A stretch of 64,000 nucleotides of DNA from CBDDIP01 sp965229005. GTDB taxonomy: Bacteria; Actinomycetota; Acidimicrobiia; Acidimicrobiales; Ilumatobacteraceae. The stretch covers positions 434,001 to 498,000 of the forward strand of contig CBDDIP010000002.1 in assembly GCA_965229005.1 (NCBI GenBank), written 5' to 3'. Position 1 is the stretch's first letter, and every line of letters begins with the position of its first letter. Below the pieces are notes generated by a model. The model worked only from the letters and a program-made list of their open reading frames with translations. It was not told where the DNA came from and ran no database searches. Below, piece by piece: positions 41,142 through 49,708 of this stretch. Both the position numbers and the translations under genes were made by a program.

Positions 41142-42629
<1,488 letters not shown>

Positions 42630-42676
42630 AACTGGATGTCGCTCAGCTCGACATTCGAGCTGTCAGACATCCAGTT
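42630..42676. terminator. Long two-part hairpin between convergent genes
   Basis: Outer arms AACTGGATGTC (42630-42640) and GACATCCAGTT (42666-42676) are perfect. Inner arms CAGCTCG (42644-42650) and CGAGCTG (42656-42662) enclose a 5-nt loop. It lies between the convergent monooxygenase and LuxR-type genes and is likely a bidirectional terminator. Confidence 0.8.
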
Positions 42677-42685
42677 CCGCGACCG

Positions 42686-42949
42686 TCAGGTGAGCTGGCC
42701 GCTGCGCAACGCCCACACGATCGCTTCGGCGCGGGTGTGCACGTCGAGGGTCGCGTAGATCGACTTCAGGTGCGAGCGCACCGTCTCGATGCCGAGCACG
42801 AGCGAGTCGGCGATCTGCTGGTTGGACTTGCCCGAGGCGAGCAGGACGAGGATGGTGCTCTGCCGCGCGGTGAGTCCGTCGGAAGCAAAGGGCCAGGTGG
42901 ACGCGCCGTCGGTCATGGGCAAGGTGTCTACCCCTGTCGATGCCATCAT
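42686..42949 (-). CDS. Minimal LuxR-type HTH protein
   Basis: 87 residues consisting almost only of a LuxR/GerE helix-turn-helix: LTARQSTILVLLASGKSNQQIADSLVLGIETVRSHLKSIYATLDVHTRAEAI. The receiver or ligand domain that LuxR-family proteins normally carry is missing, and the N-terminal ~24 residues are a short tail. The ATG overlaps the GH15 stop by one base, so it is translated from the same message. It may regulate the GH15 or neighbouring stress genes, or act as a dominant partner of a larger regulator. Confidence 0.82.
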   Translation of the reverse strand: MMASTGVDTLPMTDGASTWPFASDGLTARQSTILVLLASGKSNQQIADSLVLGIETVRSHLKSIYATLDVHTRAEAIVWALRSGQLT

Positions 42950-44811
42950 CACCGAGATTTCACCCGCGTGAGGGACTCGTTGCGCGTTGCGAACCGAACG
43001 CGGGCGAAGCGACCGAGACGCCAGATCGCCACTCCGATGCGGCCGGTACGCCGGCGGATGCGAGCGATCCGCAACTGGTGCAGAGCGCGAGCCGCCTCGG
43101 TGTGCGACCACAGCAGTGGCGTGTTGCCGAGTCCCGCGTCGCGCTCCACGTCCCACTCCTCTGGCAGCAATCGGGGCAAGCGTCGGCACATCTCGTCGGT
43201 GCGACGCTCGGCCTCGTCGATGTCGCCGATGATGGCGAGCGCGCTGACGGCCCACCACGACGCAGGCAGGAACGCGCCCTCTCGACCGTGGAAGCCGTCG
43301 TCGGCATCGTCGTAGCGACGGAGGAAGGCGCCGGTCTCGAGCGCGGACACGGTGGTGCGAACGATGCGGCGCAACCGCGGGTCGTGCGGCTCGAAGAAGC
43401 CGTTGATCGCCACGAGCAGGCTGGCCGCGTCGGGCACGACGTCGGTCTCGTCGAACGACTGGCGCATCATCCCGGTCTCCGGGTCGAAGGCCGACTCGAC
43501 GCGCGCTCGCGCCTGATCTCGTGCAGCTGCCCACTCGGTGCGGCGCAGCCACGGCCGTCGGCGCCGACTCAGCCGGATCGCCTGGTCGAGTCCGACCCAG
43601 CGAGCGAGCTCCTCGCTGACGAGGAACCGCGGCGTGCGCAGCTCCCACACGCCACTGCTCGGACCGCTGGGAGCGCTCGCGAGCATCGCCGCCAGTTGCT
43701 CGACCGTGGAGACGGCGCGCTTGGTCAGCCGACCACCGCTCTCCATCAGCACCCACACCGCCTCGATCACGCACGTCACCGCGTCGAGCTGCACCTGTCC
43801 GGCCGCCGCGTTGCCGACGCGGATCGGTTGTGCTCCGGCCCATCCGGCGACGTCGGGGACGATGCGCTCCAACGGAACGGGGCCGCCGCTCGTGGTGGAC
43901 ACCGGATCGAGGTGGCCGCCCGTCCGCTCCAGCATCCGAGCGACGAATTCGAGGTAGTCGGCGGCGACCTCCACGTGGCCGAGCAGCGCGGCGACGGCGA
44001 TCGCGTTGGCGGAGTCGCGCAGCCACGTGTACCGGTAGTCGAACTGGCGATCACCGCCAATGGCCTCGGGCACGCTCGTCGTCGGCGACGCAACGGGGGC
44101 CCCAGCGTCGCGATCGGTCAGAGCATGGAGCACGCGCAGCGCGTCCATCGCCCGTTCCGGGTGGTGTCGCGGCAACCGCACCCGTTGCTTCTGGGCGTGG
44201 TCCGCCCGGTCGGCTTCGATCAGCATCCGCTCGAGGTCCGCATGCTCGACGAAGCTCGCCGCGTGAGCGTGGATGATGCCGATCCCCGACCAGCGATCCC
44301 CGGCGACGACGGTGCTGAGGATGGAGCGCCCGGCCAACCGGTGCTCCTTGCCACCCACGATGCGCAACGACGCGCTGGACGCGGACGTCGCGTCCCACAC
44401 CTCGTCCGGCGCGTCGAAGCCACCGGCAGAGAGCTCGTGCGTCAGCGTGGCGGGGCCGTCGCCATCCTCGCAGCGGACGAGCCGCACGAGGATGCTCGAG
44501 CCACGAGAGCGGACCAGGCCGTCCCACGTCTGCACACGTCGTCCATCGATGCGGACCTCGCTGCGGGCAGTCGGTCCGGCAGGCGTCTCGTCCCACTCGG
44601 CGGTCTCGGCGGCGCGCCATCGCGCTGTTCCGCCATCCGCGTCGAGCAGCGACCACAGCATCGGCGGTGCTTCGAACCGCTCCGGGCACCACCAGTCGAT
44701 GTCGCCGTTGGGACGCACGAGCGCCGCCCCGTGCCCGCAGCCCAGCAGGCGATGCGTGCCGAGCGCCGGTTGCCAGTCGGTGGCCGGTGGGAGGTCGTCG
44801 GTCCACGTCAC
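42949..44811 (-). CDS. Glycoside hydrolase family 15 protein (glucoamylase/trehalase-like)
   Basis: 620 residues. An N-terminal beta-sandwich (LGTHRLLGCGHGAALVRPNG, then DIDWWCPERFEAPP) is followed by an (alpha/alpha)6 barrel with the substrate motif DYRYTWLRDSA, the acidic DETDVVPDA region, and FLPASWWAVSALAIIGDIDEAE near the end, as in actinobacterial GH15 trehalases and glucan hydrolases. It would release glucose from trehalose or maltodextrin, fitting the storage-sugar genes downstream. GTG 44811 is favoured by a stress-type promoter ending 11 nt upstream. Confidence 0.9.
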   Translation of the reverse strand: MTWTDDLPPATDWQPALGTHRLLGCGHGAALVRPNGDIDWWCPERFEAPPMLWSLLDADGGTARWRAAETAEWDETPAGPTARSEVRIDGRRVQTWDGLVRSRGSSILVRLVRCEDGDGPATLTHELSAGGFDAPDEVWDATSASSASLRIVGGKEHRLAGRSILSTVVAGDRWSGIGIIHAHAASFVEHADLERMLIEADRADHAQKQRVRLPRHHPERAMDALRVLHALTDRDAGAPVASPTTSVPEAIGGDRQFDYRYTWLRDSANAIAVAALLGHVEVAADYLEFVARMLERTGGHLDPVSTTSGGPVPLERIVPDVAGWAGAQPIRVGNAAAGQVQLDAVTCVIEAVWVLMESGGRLTKRAVSTVEQLAAMLASAPSGPSSGVWELRTPRFLVSEELARWVGLDQAIRLSRRRRPWLRRTEWAAARDQARARVESAFDPETGMMRQSFDETDVVPDAASLLVAINGFFEPHDPRLRRIVRTTVSALETGAFLRRYDDADDGFHGREGAFLPASWWAVSALAIIGDIDEAERRTDEMCRRLPRLLPEEWDVERDAGLGNTPLLWSHTEAARALHQLRIARIRRRTGRIGVAIWRLGRFARVRFATRNESLTRVKSR

Positions 44812-44821
44812 CGTGATCTCG

Positions 44822-44847
44822 TACCCACGACCAGCCGATGAGCACAC
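44822..44847 (-). promoter_or_regulatory. Sigma-B/F-like promoter of the GH15 gene
   Basis: Minus strand: GTGT (44847-44844), 17 nt, GGGTA (44826-44822), with the GTG start 10 nt further on. It is back-to-back with the plus-strand promoter at 44856-44879. Confidence 0.5.
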
Positions 44848-44855
44848 GCGGTGAG

Positions 44856-44879
44856 GTTGACTCGGCCCCCGAGTGGGTA
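44856..44879 (+). promoter_or_regulatory. Sigma-B/F-like promoter of the small-protein genes
   Basis: GTTG (44856-44859), 15 nt, GGGTA (44875-44879), ATG 10 nt later at 44890. One mismatch in the -35 relative to GTTT. Confidence 0.5.
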
Positions 44880-44889
44880 CTCCACCGAC

Positions 44890-45123
44890 ATGGTCAAGAC
44901 TGTGATTTTCTTCGGTGGCATCGCCTGCGGGTTCGCCGCCTCCACGATGATGACGGAGGAGCAACGTCGCCGGGTCACCGGCCGTGCGCGCTCCCTCGCC
45001 AGCTCCGACGTCGTGCAGCGCGTCACCGGCGCGGCGCACACCGCTGCTGATGCCGTGGTCGACACCGCCCTGACGAAGGTCGAGGAGACGGCGGATCACG
45101 TCGCCAAGGCCGTCGGCGGATGA
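44890..45123 (+). CDS. Small helical hypothetical protein, possibly stress-related
   Basis: 77 residues: a short hydrophobic N-terminus (VKTVIFFGGIACGFAAST) and a long amphipathic helix with Ala/Val/Asp heptads (TGAAHTAADAVVDTALTKVEETADHVAKAVGG), reminiscent of small stress-response proteins. No family recognised. ATG 44890 fits the promoter. It overlaps the next gene by 4 bp. Confidence 0.65.
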   Translation: MVKTVIFFGGIACGFAASTMMTEEQRRRVTGRARSLASSDVVQRVTGAAHTAADAVVDTALTKVEETADHVAKAVGG

Positions 45124-45518
45124 GCGCCGGGCCTGACGTCGACCTGAGCGGCAGCGAGGGCACCACCGTCACGGAGGTGCTGGCCGCGTACGCCGAGGGT
45201 GGGTTCGACTCGTCCTTCGAGATCACGGACGACTCGCAGCTGCGATGCCTGACCTGTCAGGCGGTCGTGGCACCCGACACGGTGGCGATGAGCTCGTTGC
45301 GCCGCATGGAGGGCGAGTCCGACCCCGACGACATGCTTGCCATCGTCGCCATCACCTGCCCGGCGTGCGGCGCACGCGGTACGTCGCTGCTCGCCTTCGG
45401 TCCGAACGCGACGGCGCAGGATCACGACGTGCTGCGCGGCCTGCGCGACGAGCGCGGGGACGGCCACGCTCCCGGCAACTCCGCCCACGGCGAGACGACT
45501 GGCGACGACAGCACCTGA
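45120..45518 (+). CDS. Zinc-ribbon-like hypothetical protein
   Basis: 132 residues with two CxxC pairs about 38 residues apart (LRCLTCQAVV and ITCPACGARG), likely a zinc-binding fold. The N-terminus contains EGGFDSSFEITDDSQLRC, and the C-terminal tail is polar and disordered-looking. It is translationally coupled to the upstream small protein (ATGA). Function unknown. Confidence 0.7.
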   Translation: MSAGPDVDLSGSEGTTVTEVLAAYAEGGFDSSFEITDDSQLRCLTCQAVVAPDTVAMSSLRRMEGESDPDDMLAIVAITCPACGARGTSLLAFGPNATAQDHDVLRGLRDERGDGHAPGNSAHGETTGDDST

Positions 45519-45521
45519 GCA

Positions 45522-45537
45522 CAGGGCGCAAGCCCTG
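45522..45537 (+). terminator. Short hairpin between small-protein genes
   Basis: CAGGGC-GCAA-GCCCTG, 6-bp arms with a GNRA-type tetraloop, 4 bp after the stop of the zinc-ribbon gene and 17 bp before the next ATG. It could be an attenuator or mRNA-stability element. Confidence 0.5.
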
Positions 45538-45554
45538 CATAGAAAGGGTCCGCG

Positions 45555-46172
45555 ATGACCACCTTGACGGAATATGCACACCGGATCTTCCCCAACCACC
45601 GCATCCGTGAGCTCGACGGCGATGCGCCGCTGCACCACCGCACCGTGGTCGCCCAGGTGATCGGTGGTGACGCAGACATGGATCCGATGGTCGCCGCGCT
45701 GCGGGCCGACCATCCGGGCGAACAGGTCCTCGAGCTGCACGTCGAGCCGACCGCGCCGAGCGTCGTCAACACGGGCGGCGAGGATCCCGAAGCGGTCGTC
45801 GACCTCCCGCGTCGTCGCCCGATCGCATCTGCGCTGGCCGTCGGTGTCGTGGTCGGTGTGGCCGTCGGCCTCATCGTCGGCTTCGCTTCGTCAACGGCGG
45901 CCGGCGTCATCGTCGGTCTGTTCGTCGGCGTGATCGGCGCCTGGGTCGGCGCCATGGTCGGCGGCGGTGGACGCTTCGCCGGTCAGCGGGCGTGGAACAC
46001 GCCGCAGGCACCGGACCAGACGATCGTGCTCGTTGCCGCGCTGCTCGACGACGAGCCGAGCGCCGTTGCGGCAGCGGACACGATGAGTCGCTTTCGCGCC
46101 GAGGATGTGCGCATCGTCGACGAGACCGGCGGATGGCACCTGCCCAACTCGTACGAGCCGACGGACACCTGA
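45555..46172 (+). CDS. Glycine-zipper membrane protein (general-stress-like)
   Basis: 205 residues. The cytoplasmic N-terminal half (residues 1-90, with VAQVIGGDADMDPMVAALRADHPGEQVLELH) precedes two hydrophobic glycine-zipper segments (ALAVGVVVGVAVGLIVGFAS, then GVIVGLFVGVIGAWVGAMVGGG) and a short C-terminal domain with DDEPSAVAAADTMSR. This resembles actinobacterial general-stress/DUF1269-like proteins, without certainty. It has a ribosome-binding site AAAGGG and probably shares the stress-type transcript starting at 44.89 kb. Confidence 0.68.
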   Translation: MTTLTEYAHRIFPNHRIRELDGDAPLHHRTVVAQVIGGDADMDPMVAALRADHPGEQVLELHVEPTAPSVVNTGGEDPEAVVDLPRRRPIASALAVGVVVGVAVGLIVGFASSTAAGVIVGLFVGVIGAWVGAMVGGGGRFAGQRAWNTPQAPDQTIVLVAALLDDEPSAVAAADTMSRFRAEDVRIVDETGGWHLPNSYEPTDT

Positions 46173-46200
46173 CGGCGCCCGACGCCGATCCGCGAGCTCG

Positions 46201-46629
46201 CTACGCGGGTTCGCCGAGGTAGCGGGCCAGGCGCTGCAGCGATCGCTCGTTGCGCAGCCTCGTCATCGGGCTGATGAAGGGCGCCAGCACGCGGTGCCAC
46301 CCGAGCGCCGACTCCTCCAGGGTGACCATGCAGCCCGGACGTTCGCGGCTGACGACGAAGCGCACGTCGGCCTTGATGAACGGTCGGGCGCGCACGACCA
46401 GCTCGAGCGATTGCCCGGGCACGGCTGCGGTCGCCGTCGTCGTGTCCTTCGTCCGCACGGGCCCGGCCCCGACCTCGTGTCCGAACGAGGTACCGGGCTC
46501 CGGCCAGCCCGGTTCGATCCACCGGATGCGGCGCGCGCCGCTCAGCCATGCCGGGTACGTGCGCGGATCGGCGATCACGGCGTACACGTCGCCGGCGTTG
46601 CGGCGGAACCGCCGTGTGGTCGTGCTCAT
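46201..46629 (-). CDS. SRPBCC (polyketide-cyclase-like) protein
   Basis: 142 residues with the START/SRPBCC helix-grip pattern: ADPRTYPAWLSGARRIRWIEPG near residue 20, a curved sheet, and the long C-terminal helix (PFISPMTRLRNERSLQRLARYL). These bind hydrophobic ligands or act as cyclases/aromatases. ATG 46629 overlaps the patatin-like gene stop by 4 bp, so the two are co-translated and may handle the same lipid. Confidence 0.82.
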   Translation of the reverse strand: MSTTTRRFRRNAGDVYAVIADPRTYPAWLSGARRIRWIEPGWPEPGTSFGHEVGAGPVRTKDTTTATAAVPGQSLELVVRARPFIKADVRFVVSRERPGCMVTLEESALGWHRVLAPFISPMTRLRNERSLQRLARYLGEPA

Positions 46630-47675
46630 GCCGCGACCGTCCCGGCTGCCCGCCGTCCGGCGGCGACGCCGACGTAGGTCGAGGCGACGATCTGATGCAG
46701 CCCGTCCTGGTCGAGCGCGTCGTCGATGACTGCCCTCCCCAGTGCTCCGGCCGGCTCGATGAGGATCGTGTCGCCCTGCGCACGACGGAGCTCGTGCCGG
46801 ATTCGGCCCCGAGCGAACCAGGAGCTCATCCGCCCCAGCGACGTCGCCGCGCCGGTGCCGCTCATCGGTGAGATGACCAGCGTGGTGGTCGGCGCGTTGC
46901 CGCGGCGGACCGCATCGACGACGAGGTCGGCGTTCGTCGGTGAGACGACGCCGCCGTCGACGAGCCGACGATTCCCCGCTCGTACCGAGTGGATCACCGC
47001 GGGGATCGCGCACGACGCTGCGACAGCGTCGATCAGCGGCACGTCGTCGGCAGCGGTCAACGCGACCCGCTCGCCGCTACGTGCGTCCGTGGCACAGATC
47101 GTCAGGCGCCGATCGGCAGGCCACGGGACCGCGGCGAAGGCGGTCAGGTGCGGCGTGAGGTCGAACGACCCGTCGCGCAGCGAGTGCAGCATCAAGGCGC
47201 GGTACCGACGTTCGGCGGCCAGCCGGCCCGAGCGCAAGAGCCCGAGCGGACCGAGCGGGCGGAGCAGTTCGCGCATCGACGGCATTGGCGGCATCGGTGG
47301 TGCCTCGCCGGCCAACGCTGCGTTGCAGGCCTGAGCGACGGGCGACAGCCACTCGTGGGCGCGAGTGACCACCGCGGCGAGGTCGTGCGGATCGAGGCCA
47401 ATGGCGGCGAGTGCGCACCCGATCGAGCCGGCGGACGTGCCGACCATCTCCACCGCGTTGGCCAGGTCGACGCCGACGTCGGTGCACAGGGAGAGCAGCG
47501 CGCCCGCCTCGAATGCCGCGCCGGTCGCTCCACCCGCGCCGAGCACCAGGTTGAAGGCGGACCAGTCGAGGGCAGCGAGCGCGGAGGCGTCTGCGTCGAT
47601 GGCTCGACCGTTGACGATCCGTCGGACGCGCACGCCATCGACGACGAAGGGAGGTACTCGAACGGGTGTGGACAC
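46626..47675 (-). CDS. Patatin-like phospholipase
   Basis: 349-residue lipid acyl hydrolase with a Ser-Asp dyad: the oxyanion stretch LGAGGATGAAFEAG, nucleophile serine in GTSAG, and the aspartate in VDGG. Release of fatty acids from phospholipids or neutral lipids is expected. The longer frame (from TTG 47708) is possible, but GTG 47675 lies ~11 nt after GGGGA. It is followed by the overlapping SRPBCC gene and stands upstream of ku on the same strand. Confidence 0.86.
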   Translation of the reverse strand: MSTPVRVPPFVVDGVRVRRIVNGRAIDADASALAALDWSAFNLVLGAGGATGAAFEAGALLSLCTDVGVDLANAVEMVGTSAGSIGCALAAIGLDPHDLAAVVTRAHEWLSPVAQACNAALAGEAPPMPPMPSMRELLRPLGPLGLLRSGRLAAERRYRALMLHSLRDGSFDLTPHLTAFAAVPWPADRRLTICATDARSGERVALTAADDVPLIDAVAASCAIPAVIHSVRAGNRRLVDGGVVSPTNADLVVDAVRRGNAPTTTLVISPMSGTGAATSLGRMSSWFARGRIRHELRRAQGDTILIEPAGALGRAVIDDALDQDGLHQIVASTYVGVAAGRRAAGTVAA

Positions 47676-47736
47676 GGGTGCAACGTTCCCCGTTTTCGGG
47701 GGCGTCAATCGTGCTGTTCGTGTCGTGAGCCGTCGG

Positions 47737-48549
47737 TCACGCCGAGCGGCGCTTGGCTGCCGATCGCTTCGACTTCGCGGCGTCCACGCTCGCCTGCAAC
47801 GCCGCCATCAGGTCGACGACCTTCGCCGCCGGCTCGTCGAGGTCAGCCACCACTTCCTTGCCACGATCCTTGGCCCGGATCCGCTTGCGAAGGGCGTCGG
47901 TGTACGTGTCGCGATACTGCTCGGGATCCCACGGCGCGGTCAGCCCGTCGATGAGCTGCACTGCCATCTTCATCGCCTTGGCCTCGGGTTTGCTGCGTCG
48001 CGTCGGTACGCCCTCGGCGGCCTTCGTCTTGGCGAGGACCTCGTCGGCGAAGCGCATCGTCGACATCGCCAGTGCACCGTCGAGCGGACGAACGGCGGCG
48101 AGGTACTGCTTCTCGCGCATCACCACGGTGCCCACGCCGACCCGCTCGCGGTCCTCCATCGCCGCGAGCAGCAGCTGGTAGGCGCGGCCCGCTGCCTCGC
48201 CGTCGGGCGCGAGCCAGTAGGTCCGTTCGTAGTAGATCGGATCGATCTCGGCCAGGGCGACGAAGTCGGTGATGTCGATCGAGCGCGTCGAGGTCGGTTG
48301 CAGTGCGTTCATCTCCTTGCGGGAGAACGTCACGTAGTGGCCCTTCTTGATCTCGTAACCCAGCACGATCTGGTCGGTGTCGACCTCTTTGCCCGATTGC
48401 TCCGACACCTTCCGGTAGCGGATGCGCGAGCCGGTGCGCTTGTCGAGCTGGTGGAAGTGGACGTCGTGGTCTCGCACGGCGGTGTACGCGCGCACGGGGA
48501 CGTTCACGAGGCCGAAGCTGATGCTGCCCTTCCAGAGTGGTCGCGCCAT
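47737..48549 (-). CDS. ku: Ku protein (non-homologous end joining)
   Basis: 270 residues, the size of bacterial Ku homodimer subunits that ring DNA ends and recruit LigD. The start MARPLWKGSISFGLVNVPV and the segments VHFHQLDKRTGSRIRYRKV and GYEIKKGHYVTFSRKEM are signature Ku sequences, and the C-terminus is Lys/Arg-rich for DNA contact. ligD is not in the window. A stress-type promoter ends 10 nt before the ATG. It is divergent from topoisomerase IB. Confidence 0.96.
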   Translation of the reverse strand: MARPLWKGSISFGLVNVPVRAYTAVRDHDVHFHQLDKRTGSRIRYRKVSEQSGKEVDTDQIVLGYEIKKGHYVTFSRKEMNALQPTSTRSIDITDFVALAEIDPIYYERTYWLAPDGEAAGRAYQLLLAAMEDRERVGVGTVVMREKQYLAAVRPLDGALAMSTMRFADEVLAKTKAAEGVPTRRSKPEAKAMKMAVQLIDGLTAPWDPEQYRDTYTDALRKRIRAKDRGKEVVADLDEPAAKVVDLMAALQASVDAAKSKRSAAKRRSA

Positions 48550-48559
48550 GCACGACCGG

Positions 48560-48584
48560 TACCCGTTCGGGGTGTCGTGCAGAC
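48560..48584 (-). promoter_or_regulatory. Sigma-B/F-like promoter of ku
   Basis: Minus strand: GTCT (48584-48581), 16 nt, GGGTA (48564-48560), ATG at 48549. One mismatch in the -35. The plus strand of the same gap carries GTTG-N15-GGGAA (48591-48614), 11 nt before the topoisomerase ATG, a weaker sigma-B-like match. Confidence 0.45.
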
Positions 48585-48625
48585 CGAAGGGTTGAGGGAG
48601 AACTGCGCCGGGAACCGTTCGCCGC

Positions 48626-49645
48626 ATGTCGATCTCGCCGAGACCGCCCGCCGGCCTGCACTACGCGACCGATGCCGAGCCGGGTGTTCGCCGGCGCGGC
48701 CGACGCCGCTTCACCTACGTGGACGAGCGGACGGGTCGACGCCCGTCGACGGCGACGTTGCAGCGAATCGACGCGCTGGTCATCCCGCCCGCGTGGACCG
48801 ACGTGTGGATCGCCACCGACGCGCAGGCACACCTGCAGGCGACGGGTCGAGATGCGCGAGGACGCAAGCAGTACCGCTACCACGAGGCGTTCACCGCAGA
48901 CTCGGCGGAGCAGAAGTTCGGCGAGCTCGGTGCCTTCGGAGCGTCCCTCGGCGGGCTCCGTCGTCGAGTGTCGAAGGATCTGCGCGCCGGCGACCTCGGA
49001 CACGATCAGGTCGTCGCCGTCGTCGTCCGGCTGATGGACCTCACCAGCCTGCGCGTCGGCAACGAGACCTACGCCCGCGACAACCGGTCGTACGGACTGA
49101 CGACGTTGCGGACTCGGCACGCGCACGTGCGCGGATCGGCCGTGCGGCTGAGCTTCACCGGCAAGTCGGCACACGACTTCGATGTCACCGTCGAGAACGC
49201 CGCCCTCGCGCGCATCGTGCGCCACTGTCAGCACCTGCCGGGTCAGCACCTGTTCCAGTACACGACGATCGACGGCGAGCGGCGAACGGTGGGATCTCGT
49301 GACGTCAACGAGTACCTGTCCGCGCATGGTCATCCAGGGGCGACGGCCAAGACCTTCCGCACGTGGAACGCGACGGTTGCCGCTGCATCCCGCCTTGCCG
49401 CCGTCGACGACGCCGAAGGGCCGACCGCACGGCTGCTGAACTCGGTGGTCGACTCGGTTGCCGACGACCTGGGCAACACACGCGCCGTGTGCCGGAACAG
49501 CTACATCCACCCGGTGGTGGTCGAGCGGTTCCTCGAGGGCACGCTGACCGCAACGTGGAACCGTGCCATCGGCGGCAGGCCGTCCGGATTGACCTCGGAC
49601 GAGCGCAGGACGTTGCGACTGGTGAGGGCACCGCGGCGCCGCTGA
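48626..49645 (+). CDS. DNA topoisomerase IB (poxvirus-like)
   Basis: 339 residues, typical of bacterial type IB topoisomerases, which relax supercoils through a 3'-phosphotyrosine. Visible are SLRVGNETYARDNRSYGLTTLR with the first catalytic Arg, LSFTGKS with the Lys, TFRTWNAT, and the catalytic Tyr293 in CRNSYIHP. The N-terminal ~90 residues form the binding domain (ALVIPPAWTDVWIATDAQAHLQATG). Its position beside ku suggests a DNA-stress module. Confidence 0.95.
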   Translation: MSISPRPPAGLHYATDAEPGVRRRGRRRFTYVDERTGRRPSTATLQRIDALVIPPAWTDVWIATDAQAHLQATGRDARGRKQYRYHEAFTADSAEQKFGELGAFGASLGGLRRRVSKDLRAGDLGHDQVVAVVVRLMDLTSLRVGNETYARDNRSYGLTTLRTRHAHVRGSAVRLSFTGKSAHDFDVTVENAALARIVRHCQHLPGQHLFQYTTIDGERRTVGSRDVNEYLSAHGHPGATAKTFRTWNATVAAASRLAAVDDAEGPTARLLNSVVDSVADDLGNTRAVCRNSYIHPVVVERFLEGTLTATWNRAIGGRPSGLTSDERRTLRLVRAPRRR

Positions 49646-49672
49646 GCGCTCGCATCGGCGAAGGATTCACCC

Positions 49673-49697
49673 GTTTGGTGCAGACCCGTGCGGGGTA
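49673..49697 (+). promoter_or_regulatory. Sigma-B/F-like promoter of the SpoIIE-type phosphatase
   Basis: GTTT (49673-49676), 16 nt, GGGTA (49693-49697), with the ATG 12 nt later at 49709. Exact match to both core elements. Confidence 0.62.
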
Positions 49698-49708
49698 CGT
49701 TCTGCGCC

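Noticed and set aside
44890..46172. Small-protein cluster as a toxin-antitoxin or prophage module
   Set aside because: No toxin-like fold, no phage genes and no change in base composition. A stress-gene explanation fits better.
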